Assembly (NCBI GenBank): GCA_964489425.1
Contig: CAZAYP010000020.1
Span: 1-64,000 of the forward strand
From: CAZAYP01 sp964489425 [NCBI: uncultured Verrucomicrobiota bacterium]
GTDB taxonomy: Bacteria; Verrucomicrobiota; Kiritimatiellia; RZYC01
Length of the DNA stretch: 64,000 nucleotides
Reading direction: 5' to 3'
The notes beneath the pieces were generated by a model. That model saw only the letters and a list, made by a program, of their open reading frames with translations, did no database searches and was not told the origin of the DNA. Shown piece after piece: positions 17,201-26,800 of this stretch. Made by a program: the position numbers and the translations under genes. The first letter of the stretch is position 1. Each line of letters begins with the position of its first letter.

Positions 17201-20200
17201 GCTTGAGTGGTCCGGGCTGGCGCGACCGCACGCTGACCTGGTGGGCCAAGGCGGCCGGCGACTTTGGCAGCAACACGGCGCTCATGGTCATGCGCGATTT
17301 CTACCCCATGCAGTCCAGCTTCTACTTCCCTAACCGCAACGCAAGTATGAGCCAGCCGGCCTTGGGCACTCCCATCCCATGGCTGCCCGGCTACATGAAC
17401 TTTAATTCCACGGCGTACCCGACCAGCGGCGTGCCCATCAACGTCAAATGGACCGTGAGCTGGCCGGCCGCGCCAACCATGGACGCCTGCCGCACGTTGC
17501 TGACCGCGCGCGACGGGCTGCCGGACATGTACAACCAGTTGAGCGCCGAGATCCTTTATGACCAGTATGCGGCCGCGACTACCGGCGCGTCCACCAACCA
17601 CACCACCGCGGAGTTGATCGACCCCATATCGGCCCAGGCGGCGGATCTGCAGTTGGCCGCGAATCCGCAGTACAAGTTCCCCGACGACTTCGTGGGTCCC
17701 TACACCAGCAAGCCGGGCGACAAGGTGTATAACCGCGCCGGCATTTATTATTTCAACGGTCTCTCGCCGATCGTGGGCGAGCGGCTCTATTACAACCCGT
17801 ACCTGGGATCGAGCAACCTGGTTTTGATCGGCCAGTACATCGCTCCGGCCAGCGGTGGTGCCTATCTTGAGCCCAACGTGCTGTCCGACCAGCAGCGCGG
17901 CGAAATCATCAACCTGGCCGTGGGCTCGGCCAAGGATGCCATCGCATTCGCGCTGTGGTCCAACGCCGTCATGGGCCTGGCGCGCGCGCCGATTGTGACC
18001 GCCGGGGCCAACCAGCCGGTGACCAAGTACGCGCTCTACAGCACCGGCCGTGGCGCGGGCTACATCACCCTGGTGATGAACAACGCCACCAACCCGGCCA
18101 CGGGCGTGGCGGCGGGCGATACGATCTCCATGTACGTCATCCAGGTAACCTCCAACCTGTACCTGGGCCAGATCATCCCGCTGGAAGACCAGAACAACAT
18201 TCTCTCGCAGATGATGAACCTGCTCTACAGCGAGATCCTGCCGTTCTGTATCGACACCAACTTCACGTTCCAGTGGCAGTACAACCCGATCCTGGCCGAC
18301 GGCACCGTGAACTCCAACAACTGGACCGACTATGCCGTGGGCCACAGCCTGGGCATGATCACCCTCGGCAGCCAGGGCGCCCAGCTAACAGATTTTGAGG
18401 ATAACTATTACCGCCTGCGCTACCATGCTGACCCCGTGTCCCAGGCCGCGCCCGTGGTGGGCACCAACTGGACTGGTTGGGCGGACGACGCCCTGGCCGA
18501 GGGTTGGGTCCAGCGCGTGCTCAACAACCTTACGCCCTTTGACCAGAAAGTGCGCGACGCCTACGACAATCCCATCAATGGCGTCATCCGCATGGTCCAG
18601 ATCGCCGGCGGCCCCTACGAAGGCGACGTGGCCCTGAACATGCAGAACCTGGACCAGTACGGTTTGCTGCAGATTTACCACACCGTGCGCAACGTGGCGC
18701 TGAACCTGATCCAGGGCCGGCCGAACGTGGATCCGGCGTTTGCCTTGCAACTGCTCCTGGCCTGTGCACGGCTGAACGACCTGTACATGCTGCTGGGCAA
18801 CGAAGCTTTTGCCGACGCCCAGGATCCCATGGTTGGGTTCGGCAGCACGGCGGTGTTCGATGGCGCGGCCTTGTCCATCGATTACGGCGCCTATGCCTCT
18901 TCGATCTATTGTTTCGAGAACCAGTACAACTCGCTGTTGGACGAGGAGCTCGGCTTGCTTTATGGCCGCAGCCTGGCCGACCCCGCGCCGGGCGTGCGCA
19001 CCAGCCCGTTCTACAACCGCCTGATGTGGAACTGGACCCGGGGCATCAACGCCGGCGAAGTGGCCTATGCCATGAACTACAACATCATCGGCACCAACCA
19101 GGTCACGATCACCGTGGACACGGCGGCCAGCCTGTTCCCGCAGGGGCATGGCGATGCCTGGGGCCATTACCTGAGCGCGCTCACGCTGTTTTACCAGCAC
19201 CTGCACATTGACAATATCCCTGTGGAAAACGCCTGGGTGTGGCCGGCCGACCTGGCCGTGCTGGTGGGCGCGGACTCGGTGCTCGTAGATTATAACTTCG
19301 AGGCCAAGTTTGCCGAGGCAGCGGTGGGCCTGGCGCGCAGCGGCGCGGAGATCGTCGGCCGGGTGCACCGCAAAGTGTATGACGCCGGCGGCGATGGGAT
19401 GCTGGACGGGTACCGCGACGTGTATACCAACCGCGCCTGGGGCTTGGGCGAATGGGCCGGCCGCGCCGGCCAGGCCAACCTCTACAACTGGCTGGCGATC
19501 AATGCCATCCTGCCCTACCAGGCCCCCGACGCCACCAACGCCTACCAGCCCTCGCTCAAGGGCAAAGGCCGCGCCACCACGCCGGAACTGGCGGAACTGG
19601 CCAGCTTGACCGCACAAATCCAGAAAAAAGCGCAAAACGCTGATGCCGGTCTAAACCCGTTGGGCCTGGCCGAAGGGAGCGTGCCGTTTGATATCAATCC
19701 TGCGGACATCGACGCCGGCAAAACCCATTACGAGCAGATTTATGACCGCGCCGTCCAGGCGCTGGAAAATGCCACGCTGGTGTTTGACCAGGCACAAGCG
19801 TTTAGTCGATTGTTGCGACAGCAGCAGGAATCCGCCGCCAACTACCAGCGCTCGCTGGAATCCATGGAGCAGGACTACAATGCCCGGCTCATCGAAATCT
19901 TCGGCTACCCATATGCCGATGACATCGGACCCGGCAAGACCTATCCCCAAGGTTATGATGGGCCGGACCTGCTTCATTTCAACTATATCGACATGAGCGC
20001 GCTGGGATCGACCGCGTTTGACTTGGGGCCGATCCAGGAGACAATCTTTGTGATCAACGACGATCCCGACCAGCATGAGTATACGGTGAACAACACATGG
20101 GCCGGCGTCAACGGCACGCCCCAATCCGTGACCTATTCGTGGAATGACGGCATTTACCCCGCCTGGAATCCAGGGGCCTTTACCATTACCGTCGACGTGG

Positions 20201-22071
20201 CTGGTTGTGGCTTGCCAATCAAGCCGTCGGCCTGGTCGGGTTGCCGGGCCGCCGAGGGCCAGGTTCAACGCGATTACGCCACCTATGTGCATGCGTTCAT
20301 CAATTTGTGGAATGCCAACGCCAACTTGAACGTAAGCATGGCCAAGCTCAGCGCCACCTTCAGTGATTATTACAAAAACAAGAAACCGGTGTTTGACTCC
20401 GCGCATTCATCGACCGAATCCTTGTTAACTTACAACGAGTCATGGACTGGCCTGCTCGCGCCCTTGGAAATGTATAACTATTACCATGAAAAAGTGGGGT
20501 CGATTAACCAGTGGAACTTGTCCATGATGATTCTCGGCACGCCCGACAGCCTGATCGCCGGCCTGGCTGACAGTGTCCCTGTACGTATCGACACCGCCAT
20601 CGCCGCGCTGGTTGACTATACCACCACGGCGCTCAATGCCGCGGTCATTGGCGGGATTATGAATGGCGTGGTTACCGCCGAGAAGGTGGCGGGCGCCATC
20701 TGGGAAATGGAGATTCAGAAAGACGAAAACGACGCAGCCCATAATGCCCAGTGCCAGGCGGTATACCAGGCGTTGCAGGCGTTGGCTGCCGATGTGTCCG
20801 CCAAGGTGTTCAATGCCAAGGTGCTGATGCAGGAGCTGACCATGGCTGAGCAGCAGTACAAGGCCACCATCCAGGACGGTTACCGCCTGCAGAACGAGCG
20901 CGCGACCGCGCGCGCCGGCGCCGCCAGTCGCGTGGAAAACGCCCGGTTCCAGGACATGAGTTTCCGCATCTTCCGCGACGATGCGCTGCGCCGCTACGAG
21001 AGCGCCTTTGACATGGCCGCCCGCTACGCCTTCCTGGCCGCCAAGGCGTACGACTTTGAAACCGGCCTGCTGTCCGGCGACACCTCGGCCACGCCCGGGG
21101 ATACCTTCCTGAGCCAGATCGTCCGTGCCCGGACCTTGGGCCAAGTCGAAAACGGTTTGCCTATGACCGGCTCCGGCGGCATCGGGGATCCTGGCCTGGC
21201 GGATCTGCTGGCGCGCATGAACGCCAACTGGCAGGTGCTCAAAGGCCGCCTGGGCTTCAACAACCCGGACGCAGACGTCAACCGCTTTTCCTTGCGCCAG
21301 GAACTGTGCCGCATTCCCAACGATCCGGCGTATGACGACGAATGGATGAACACGCTGCAGGCTTACGTGGTGGCCGATCTCTACGCCGTGCCCGAGTTCA
21401 ACCAGTATTGCCTGCCGCCGTTTGGCGCCACCAACTCCATCAAGTACGAGGAGCCGGCCATCGTGATCCCGTTCGCCTCGACCATCCAGATGGCCCAGAA
21501 CTTCTTCGGGTACGACCTGGCCGCGGGCGACAGCGCCTATGACGCCACGCATTTTGCCACCAAGATTCGCAGCGTCGGCATCTGGTTCTCCAACTACAAC
21601 GTCACCGCCCAGAGCGGCGGCTTGTCCATGACGCCCTATGCTTACCTGGTGCCTGCGGGCAACGATGTCCTGCGCTCGCCCACGGACGAAGGCGGCCAGC
21701 CCCGCGCCTGGGCCGTGTGCGACCAGGCCCTGCCGCTGCCCTATGACTTGAACCAGGACGGCAACTTCATGAGCGCGCCCGACTGGGTGGCCATGAACGC
21801 CACGCTGGGCGAGTCGTTCGCCGCCCTGCGGCGCCACCCGATGCTGCGCGCCTACCACGATGCCGGCTACACGCCCGACCAGATGATCATGAATGCCCGC
21901 CTCGTCGGCCGCTCCGCCTGGAATACCCGTTGGGTGCTGATCATCCCCGGGTTCACCCTGCACAGCGACCGCAACCGCGGGATCGACTGGTTCATTTACG
22001 GGCCGGACGGCAGCGGCGGGGTCCGGGACATCAAGCTGTATTTCCGCACCTATTCGTACGCGGGGAACTGA
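14215..22071 (+). CDS. giant exported LamG-domain protein (2618 aa)
   Basis: ATG 14215 follows GGAG by 6 nt and leads into a clear signal peptide (LALAMMFLTVPAWAQ). Residues about 495-705 form a concanavalin-like LamG jellyroll with EMWVKCSADV, GQWNHVALTYASANQ, FINGALYGG and LDELRLWNRVLSTDEI. Residues 1000-1800 are beta-rich and then helical and unrecognised, with TPR-like stretches. Residues about 2080-2300 are strongly helical (QALQALAADVSAKVFNAKVL, MAEQQYKATIQDGYRLQNER). The C-terminal 300 aa are again beta-rich, ending FRTYSYAGN. No catalytic motif or sorting signal is recognisable. LamG domains bind glycans or proteins. It is the central gene of the exported block and is likely an extracellular or surface scaffold working with the NYQGRL proteins. 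Confidence 0.75.
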   Translation: MRKQWMGLALAMMFLTVPAWAQNQFDLKPTVYNDWVTAAHSGWWTAWSNTTCFSGSGVLTNQGTGLTPVFPSSADNQVRMEYAQVGYMFSDSTPNAYLGDRITPPVGLTVDWNAMRSNNVYVTNYVVYTSLGGTSYVASLVWVTNYVSADGTAVLSPEQGAYYFVNGGETRITWQLAGGGSTTLVYNVAGYSQQRPKRIFWTESPYDAPGVSLAGQYVRIHYTPSLPPAHFEVQYDSQGNPQRVLRDGVYLDPNTALLRAAPPASAYFLIEYFKTGSFQDSLGMVLIQVMEPFIAELPANLGARLLPSDSRYGYSNLEAQVTHGLGNNQNGTVDQSSYVYQHQTQNPNHLQNGWLFAVRKNTDAPWNIEVYWEEPDFMSVYWPFEADWYSADWPDYITKVVRGEAGDDGGLEPVLPSAMNYTILPYQEPPNNSEFQVTGNGQQLQLTGVDGRAIMQMYDLNTENIWFEPLLSISHTNDTFDLRPTQAHVGDELAPEGGISLWFQGQPDAFAVISNASINQDFTLEMWVKCSADVTSMVPWLCVVTGSPATASWWNADPSGVVTNLGQPRLVLGQLPDYEGGVAAGMLALFNSGSSGAVMGVTSGSRVMFNLGQWNHVALTYASANQSMAIFINGALYGGQSLSNVMAQSNWSGLDMPSLAGANLVLGCSLFAGNLDELRLWNRVLSTDEISFYMNRMVNPVLTNYAGLVGCWPVLHLGDPNLLINLSSANRAGDGLLVGVQHANGGPFYANEDIAMYSEYHGYIYDPPGQAPYNVNTYAYPIAQNPDAQTEVFLVNENKHKFEGVADTNNPLANYDIELWWSEDISLLANPPMPTNVYIPNFVQRYQTQWPTNVPQIVLASGLGYTLTNNYTRTINIGMTGQVQVVTNWVANPQLYIQNATNQPGFNPNEEHALFDYLTYYALRDDLNAAGDSRPYVLVQYTDPSNNNQPEMLPLMVVRTNATYPDFTFNMQAGYRIPGPHPLDLLANPNTPNTYCLSGPGWRDRTLTWWAKAAGDFGSNTALMVMRDFYPMQSSFYFPNRNASMSQPALGTPIPWLPGYMNFNSTAYPTSGVPINVKWTVSWPAAPTMDACRTLLTARDGLPDMYNQLSAEILYDQYAAATTGASTNHTTAELIDPISAQAADLQLAANPQYKFPDDFVGPYTSKPGDKVYNRAGIYYFNGLSPIVGERLYYNPYLGSSNLVLIGQYIAPASGGAYLEPNVLSDQQRGEIINLAVGSAKDAIAFALWSNAVMGLARAPIVTAGANQPVTKYALYSTGRGAGYITLVMNNATNPATGVAAGDTISMYVIQVTSNLYLGQIIPLEDQNNILSQMMNLLYSEILPFCIDTNFTFQWQYNPILADGTVNSNNWTDYAVGHSLGMITLGSQGAQLTDFEDNYYRLRYHADPVSQAAPVVGTNWTGWADDALAEGWVQRVLNNLTPFDQKVRDAYDNPINGVIRMVQIAGGPYEGDVALNMQNLDQYGLLQIYHTVRNVALNLIQGRPNVDPAFALQLLLACARLNDLYMLLGNEAFADAQDPMVGFGSTAVFDGAALSIDYGAYASSIYCFENQYNSLLDEELGLLYGRSLADPAPGVRTSPFYNRLMWNWTRGINAGEVAYAMNYNIIGTNQVTITVDTAASLFPQGHGDAWGHYLSALTLFYQHLHIDNIPVENAWVWPADLAVLVGADSVLVDYNFEAKFAEAAVGLARSGAEIVGRVHRKVYDAGGDGMLDGYRDVYTNRAWGLGEWAGRAGQANLYNWLAINAILPYQAPDATNAYQPSLKGKGRATTPELAELASLTAQIQKKAQNADAGLNPLGLAEGSVPFDINPADIDAGKTHYEQIYDRAVQALENATLVFDQAQAFSRLLRQQQESAANYQRSLESMEQDYNARLIEIFGYPYADDIGPGKTYPQGYDGPDLLHFNYIDMSALGSTAFDLGPIQETIFVINDDPDQHEYTVNNTWAGVNGTPQSVTYSWNDGIYPAWNPGAFTITVDVAGCGLPIKPSAWSGCRAAEGQVQRDYATYVHAFINLWNANANLNVSMAKLSATFSDYYKNKKPVFDSAHSSTESLLTYNESWTGLLAPLEMYNYYHEKVGSINQWNLSMMILGTPDSLIAGLADSVPVRIDTAIAALVDYTTTALNAAVIGGIMNGVVTAEKVAGAIWEMEIQKDENDAAHNAQCQAVYQALQALAADVSAKVFNAKVLMQELTMAEQQYKATIQDGYRLQNERATARAGAASRVENARFQDMSFRIFRDDALRRYESAFDMAARYAFLAAKAYDFETGLLSGDTSATPGDTFLSQIVRARTLGQVENGLPMTGSGGIGDPGLADLLARMNANWQVLKGRLGFNNPDADVNRFSLRQELCRIPNDPAYDDEWMNTLQAYVVADLYAVPEFNQYCLPPFGATNSIKYEEPAIVIPFASTIQMAQNFFGYDLAAGDSAYDATHFATKIRSVGIWFSNYNVTAQSGGLSMTPYAYLVPAGNDVLRSPTDEGGQPRAWAVCDQALPLPYDLNQDGNFMSAPDWVAMNATLGESFAALRRHPMLRAYHDAGYTPDQMIMNARLVGRSAWNTRWVLIIPGFTLHSDRNRGIDWFIYGPDGSGGVRDIKLYFRTYSYAGN

Positions 22072-22231
22072 AGAGAACGATAAATGATAAACGATGAATT
22101 CCAGAAGGGGGAACCCGATGAACCACGTCCACGCTAACCTGCCGGCATCCCGGGGAAGCCGGCGCCAGCCGCGCCACCTTGGAATGCTTCTTAGTTCATC
22201 GTTCATCATATATATCTTATCGTTCTCTTCC
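22070..22231. repeat. long inverted repeat spanning the start region of the TSP3-like gene
   Basis: The left arm (about 22070-22099) and the right arm (about 22193-22231, read in reverse complement) both contain GAAGAGAACGATAA and then ATGATrAACGATGAA. The right arm has 7 extra bases in the middle; otherwise 28 of about 29 bases match. The approximately 95-bp loop carries the Shine-Dalgarno and start codon of the next gene. The right arm encodes part of its signal peptide. Confidence 0.8.
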
Positions 22232-23056
22232 TTCGCCCTCCTCCCCGTGCCTTCCTATTACCTCGTGGGCCGCGTGGTTTCTGACATGGGCGCGGTCCTG
22301 AACGACGGCGTTATGGAAGTGCAGGCCCTGGCCCTGGACCCGGTCACGTCCAACTGGGTGCTGGTGGCCCGCACCCGCCTGACCGACGCCCGCACGGATG
22401 GCGCGACCTTCCAGGTCGAGATCAAGTTGGATGACGGGGTCGGCAGCACCCGGAGCATGCACGGGGGTGAATATTACTGCCGCCCGGGCGATAAGTTGAT
22501 GTTCCAAGTGCTGGATGGCGCGACCCCACAGGCGCTGCTCAACGCCACCGGGCACGTGGTGGGCCAGTCCGGCCGCCATGCGCTCCTCGATTTGCGCCTT
22601 GGCCTGGACGTGGATGCGGACGGCTTGCCGGACGCCTGGGAACAGATGATCGTGGACTTGTCCAATGGCCGCCTCCACAGCATTTGGGAACTGCGGCCCG
22701 AGGACGATTTTGATGGTGACAGCGCCAGCAATGGCGACGAATACCATGCCGCGACCGATGCCATGTGGAACGCGGACATGTTCCAGATCGAAAAGGTCGC
22801 GCGTTCGTTCGACGGCACCAACCGCCTGGTGCGGGTTGAGTTTTATACCCTGCCTGGCAAGATTTATGCGTTGTTCCGTGCGCAGCGGGCGCTTGCGAAC
22901 GGTGCCTTTGCATGGCAAGCCCTGCGGTTCCGCACGGAGCCTGGCGGCACGGCCGCAGACACCACGTATCTGGTGGGTGACGCCATCGACTATTATCGCG
23001 CGATCTTTATCGTGCCGGATTCATTGCCACATAATTACCACCTTGAGGTATACTGA
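22118..23056 (+). CDS. exported protein with TSP3-like calcium-binding motif
   Basis: This 312-aa protein has start ATG 22118, with AGGGGG at suitable spacing; ATG 22094 is weaker. A positively charged leader precedes a hydrophobic segment (SSSFIIYILSFSSFALLP) that is encoded by an inverted repeat arm. Residues about 45-150 are a beta domain (YYLVGRVVSDMGAVLNDGVM). LDVDADGLPDAWEQ with EDDFDGDSASNGDEY is a thrombospondin type 3 or dockerin-like Asp-rich calcium loop pair. The C-terminal part (VRVEFYTLPGKIYALFRAQR) resembles a domain often following such loops in PVC secreted proteins. It lies 46 nt after the giant LamG gene and is probably its partner. Function unknown. Confidence 0.7.
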   Translation: MNHVHANLPASRGSRRQPRHLGMLLSSSFIIYILSFSSFALLPVPSYYLVGRVVSDMGAVLNDGVMEVQALALDPVTSNWVLVARTRLTDARTDGATFQVEIKLDDGVGSTRSMHGGEYYCRPGDKLMFQVLDGATPQALLNATGHVVGQSGRHALLDLRLGLDVDADGLPDAWEQMIVDLSNGRLHSIWELRPEDDFDGDSASNGDEYHAATDAMWNADMFQIEKVARSFDGTNRLVRVEFYTLPGKIYALFRAQRALANGAFAWQALRFRTEPGGTAADTTYLVGDAIDYYRAIFIVPDSLPHNYHLEVY

Positions 23057-23061
23057 CCCCA

Positions 23062-23523
23062 ATGATCGTCAGCATCCTGCGAGTTGGGTTGGCCGTCAGC
23101 CTGCTGGGCGCCGGGGGCGCTCTGGCGCGGCCTTGGACCAATGCCGCGGGTCACGCCATCGAGGGGGAGTTCATCAGCCTGGCCGATGGCCAGGTCACCC
23201 TGGCCCGGCCGGATGGCCGGCAGGTCACGCTGAAGCTGTTCAGCCTGTGCCCGGAGGATCAGCAAGCCGCGCGCGAGTTGGCGGGCCAGCCCGACCTCCC
23301 TGCGGTGTTGCGGGCGGATTATGAGCGGGCGGCCCAGCAAATCCGGCGCTTGCAGGTGATGCTGCAGCATGGGGCCGTGACGCCTGCTGAATACGAAACC
23401 CGGAAACATGAGTACATCCGCTCGTTCCGCCTGGCCGCCAACCGCAACCCGGGGTCTCCGGAACAGACCAAGACCAGCGCGGAGTGGATTCCGCGGCTTG
23501 CCGCCCAGCTGGATCAATTGTGA
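23062..23523 (+). CDS. exported SHD1-domain protein
   Basis: This 153-aa protein has a signal peptide (VGLAVSLLGAGGALA) followed directly by an SLA1 homology domain 1-like module: RPWTNAAGHAIEGEFISLAD, QVTLARPDGRQVTLKLFSLC and PEDQQAARE. This small beta-barrel is frequent in secreted proteins of Planctomycetes and Verrucomicrobia and is presumed to bind peptides. The rest is helical with no recognised motif. It starts 5 nt after the TSP3-like gene and closes the exported block; it converges with the lipoprotein gene 3 nt away. Confidence 0.65.
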   Translation: MIVSILRVGLAVSLLGAGGALARPWTNAAGHAIEGEFISLADGQVTLARPDGRQVTLKLFSLCPEDQQAARELAGQPDLPAVLRADYERAAQQIRRLQVMLQHGAVTPAEYETRKHEYIRSFRLAANRNPGSPEQTKTSAEWIPRLAAQLDQL

Positions 23524-23526
23524 CGG

Positions 23527-23769
23527 CTATTCCGCTGCCAGCAGCGGCAACTGCATATGGTCGGCCAGCTGCTCGCGCATTTCCATGCGCAGCGCGAACG
23601 CGGCCTTTTTCTCCACCAGCGCCGCGTACTCCGCGGGCGTGGTGAGTTGCTTCACGGCGGCGCAGGGATCCGGCGCCGGCGTCGCCCCCTGGATGCAGGA
23701 AGACAGCGCTAGGCATGCGCCCAGCAAACCGACCATGGCGATTTGACGTATCAGGTGAGTTCTATTCAT
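23527..23769 (-). CDS. small lipoprotein
   Basis: This 80-aa protein starts at ATG 23769; a TTG at 23793 is possible but its ribosome site is too close. A hydrophobic leader ends in the lipobox-like LALSSC, so the mature protein would begin with a lipidated Cys and sit in the outer or inner membrane. The mature 54 residues are helical (TPAEYAALVEKKAAFALRME). There is no known domain. It lies directly downstream of the 1977-aa mosaic gene in the same direction, 33 nt away, so it may be its membrane partner. Confidence 0.65.
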   Translation of the reverse strand: MNRTHLIRQIAMVGLLGACLALSSCIQGATPAPDPCAAVKQLTTPAEYAALVEKKAAFALRMEMREQLADHMQLPLLAAE

Positions 23770-23802
23770 GATGATGCCTATCTTTATATACAAGTTCCTG
23801 GG

Positions 23803-26800
23803 TTATTCCTCAAGCAGCAGCAGCAGCCAACCCTGCGACGCCGAAATGATCATGTAGCTGTTGGTCAGCGTTGCCGCGCCGAAATAGTTGCTGTTCCCGG
23901 CCTGGCTGGCGGTCATTCGCAGCACGCCCGGCACGGCCGGCACGAACGTGTCGGCCGCGGTCCACTGCCCGCTCAGGTTCAGGTTGGTGAACACCACCGG
24001 GTTGCCGCTGCCGCCGCCGGCCGCGCTCAGGGCGATCGCCTGGCCCGCCATGAACCGGCTGCCGCTGGCTGGCGCGAACTGCGTGATGGCCTGGCCGGCC
24101 CGCGCCACTTGCATCGTCACCGTAATGTACGACAGCCGGCCGGGCGCCTCGGACGCGGTCACCGTCGCGGTCGTGACGTGGGCGCCGGCGTCCAGCCCGG
24201 TGCCCTGACCGCTGAACCGCACCGCCACGGCATTGGTCGGCGCCAGCGTGCCGCCCTGGGGGGCCAGCGCGAGCCACGCGGCGGCGTTGGTGATCGCGTA
24301 GGTCACGCCGGCGACCGTGCTGGTGTTGAAGAACGTCACCGTGCTGGTCACCGTGCCCGCGAAGCCATAGGTGGTCTGCAGGCCCACGGTGTACTGGCCG
24401 ATTTGCAGGCTGCCCAGCTTCTCGTGCACCGTGATGTACAGCATTCCGCCTTCCGTGCGCGAATCCAACACGGAGCTGTCGCCTGGGCCGGGCACGAAGT
24501 TCGGCAGGATCGCGCCGGTCTCGTCCTGGTACAGTTCCAGCACGCTGCCGTCGGAGAGCTGCACCCGCGCCAGCGACTCGCTCAGGCCAGTCACCAGGTC
24601 GGTCTCGATGTCGTAGGTCATGCTCGTGATGACCAGCCGATCTCCGGCGCTGAGGAAGAAGCTCCCCATGGCCAGGCCCAGGCTGCCGCCGCCCTGCCGC
24701 ACGGCGTAGGCGTGCCGGATGGTCTGCACGTCCTGGCCCGGCCGCGTGTCGGTGATCTCGCGCGTCCGGCCGGCCAGCTCGGTCTCCGCGCCCAGTTGCA
24801 GGGTGATGCGCTGGTTCGGGTTGGTCCCCACCAAGATGCTGGACCCGGCGGGCATGACCAGCTGGTCGATCAGCAGCTGGTTGTCGCGCAGGCCGCCGTT
24901 GGTGCCGTCGAGGTAGCCGGAAGCGGCGATCTGCAGCGCCAGGCGGGCATCGCCGTTGAGCGCGAGGCCGCTGGAGAAGTCGAAGTCCGCGCCGCTGCCG
25001 ATGACCGCGTTGGAGACCGCCAGCGCCACCGCGGCTTCCCAGCGGTCGCCGTTGGTCGCCACCCGGCTGCTGACCGTGGAGGCGACCAGGCCCGTGGCGT
25101 CGCCGCGCACCAGCAGGTGGCCGCCCACGGCGCCGGCAGTCACGCCGATGGTGGTGCCGCCGACCAGGCTCAGGCCGTTGGTGAGTTGCAGCACCGAGAC
25201 CACCGCGTTGCTGGCGTCCGGCGCCGACGAGGCCGACAGCTCGCCTTCCTCGAAGTTCGCGTAGCCCTGGGCCCAGAGCACGCCGCCGGGGGCGGGCGCC
25301 ACGGTGGTCACCGCCTGGCGGCGGGTGCTGTTGGTCCACCAATCCACGCCGATCCACTCGAGCAAGCCGTTGTTGAGGATGCGCAGGGGGTACCGGTTGC
25401 TGAGATTGGGCGTGCGCAACACGCCGCAGTTCTGCACGGTCAGGGCCGGCGTCGCGCGGGCGAGGTCGGTCATGTAGAAGCTGGTCGCCAGGTCCACGGC
25501 GTTGGTCGCCCAGACGCGGCAGCCATCCACCAGCAGGCCCAGCGGCTCGGTCACGGCGGTCATGCCAAACCCGCTGTTGGGCGGGGGCACGTTGCATTGC
25601 CCGTTGGCGCTGGCGCCCCAGGCCACGATCGTGCCGTCGGATTTCAAGCCCACGGAATGATTCCCGCCGGCGGCGATGGCGACGAAATTCGTGTTCGGCG
25701 CCGGGACATTGCACTCGCCGAACTGGTTGTAGCCCCAGGCCACGATGGTGCCATCGCTCTTCAAGGCCAGCGAATGTTCTCCGCCGGCGGCGATGGCGAC
25801 AAACCCGCTGTTGGGGCTGGGCGGGGTGGCCTGGCCGACGACATTATAGCCCCACCCGACAATCGACCCGTTGGTTTTAAGCCCCAGGCCGTGCATGGAC
25901 CCCGCGGCCACGGCGACAAACCCGCTGTTGGGCGAAGGCACCCGGCACTGGCCGTACCCATCGCTGCCCCAGGCCACCACGGTGCCATCGATCTTCAGGC
26001 CCAGGCAGAAGTTGCCGCCCGCCGCCGCGGCGGCAAACCGGTTGTTCGGCGCCGGCACGTTCTCCTGTCCAGCTTGCGGGCTGCCCCAGACCGCGAGCGA
26101 GCCATCCGTCTTCAGCCCGATCATGCAGGTCGCGTCCGCCCCGCCATACAGGTCCGCGAAGCCCGTGTTCGGCACCGGCAACGGGAACATCGCCGCATGC
26201 CCCCAGACAGCCAGCGCGCCTTGGACCGTCAAGCCGGCCGAAGCCCGTGCGCAGGCCTGGATGGCGGTAAAATATTGATCGGGAGGGACGTTGCACTGGC
26301 CTTCACTGTTATCGCCCCAGGCCACCACCGCCCCGTCGCGCTTGAAGGCCACGGTATGATCAACCCCGGCCGAGATCGGGCGCCGGGCCGCGCGCGCCAT
26401 GGCGAGGCCCAGGTTCTGCCGCAGGGCGATCCGGTTGACCACCTGCGTGTAGGCCCGCGTGCCGCGGAAGGCGACGTACGACTGGTTGGATCCGACCAGC
26501 GCGGTGTAAGGCGCCACGACCGTGCCCGTGGGGGCGATGCTCAGGTGGCCGGGCGTCGCGCCCAGCGGGTTGTCGGCGGTTAGGGTGCAGGCCTCCGCAT
26601 ACAGGCCCTGCCCGAGGAAGAAGACGCGGTCATTGACGCCGGTGGCCGCGACCACCAGGCTCGGGATGTTGGCCGCGGCGTTGCTCCAGGAAGCGTAGGG
26701 AACGACCGGGGTCTGGCCGTTGCGGGCGGCGTAGTACACGTTCAGCGGATACTCGTAGGCCCCCATGTCCACGCGCAGGCCGGAAATGCGCGGATTGCCC

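Noticed and set aside
14215-22071. Insecticidal toxin complex A subunit
   Set aside because: The size and helical stretch are suggestive, but no conserved TcA signature or TcB/TcC partner gene was found.
23743-26583. Plus-strand open frame of 946 codons and others to 29346
   Set aside because: Antisense to the mosaic gene, with low-complexity composition (HRH, RRG repeats) and no ribosome site.
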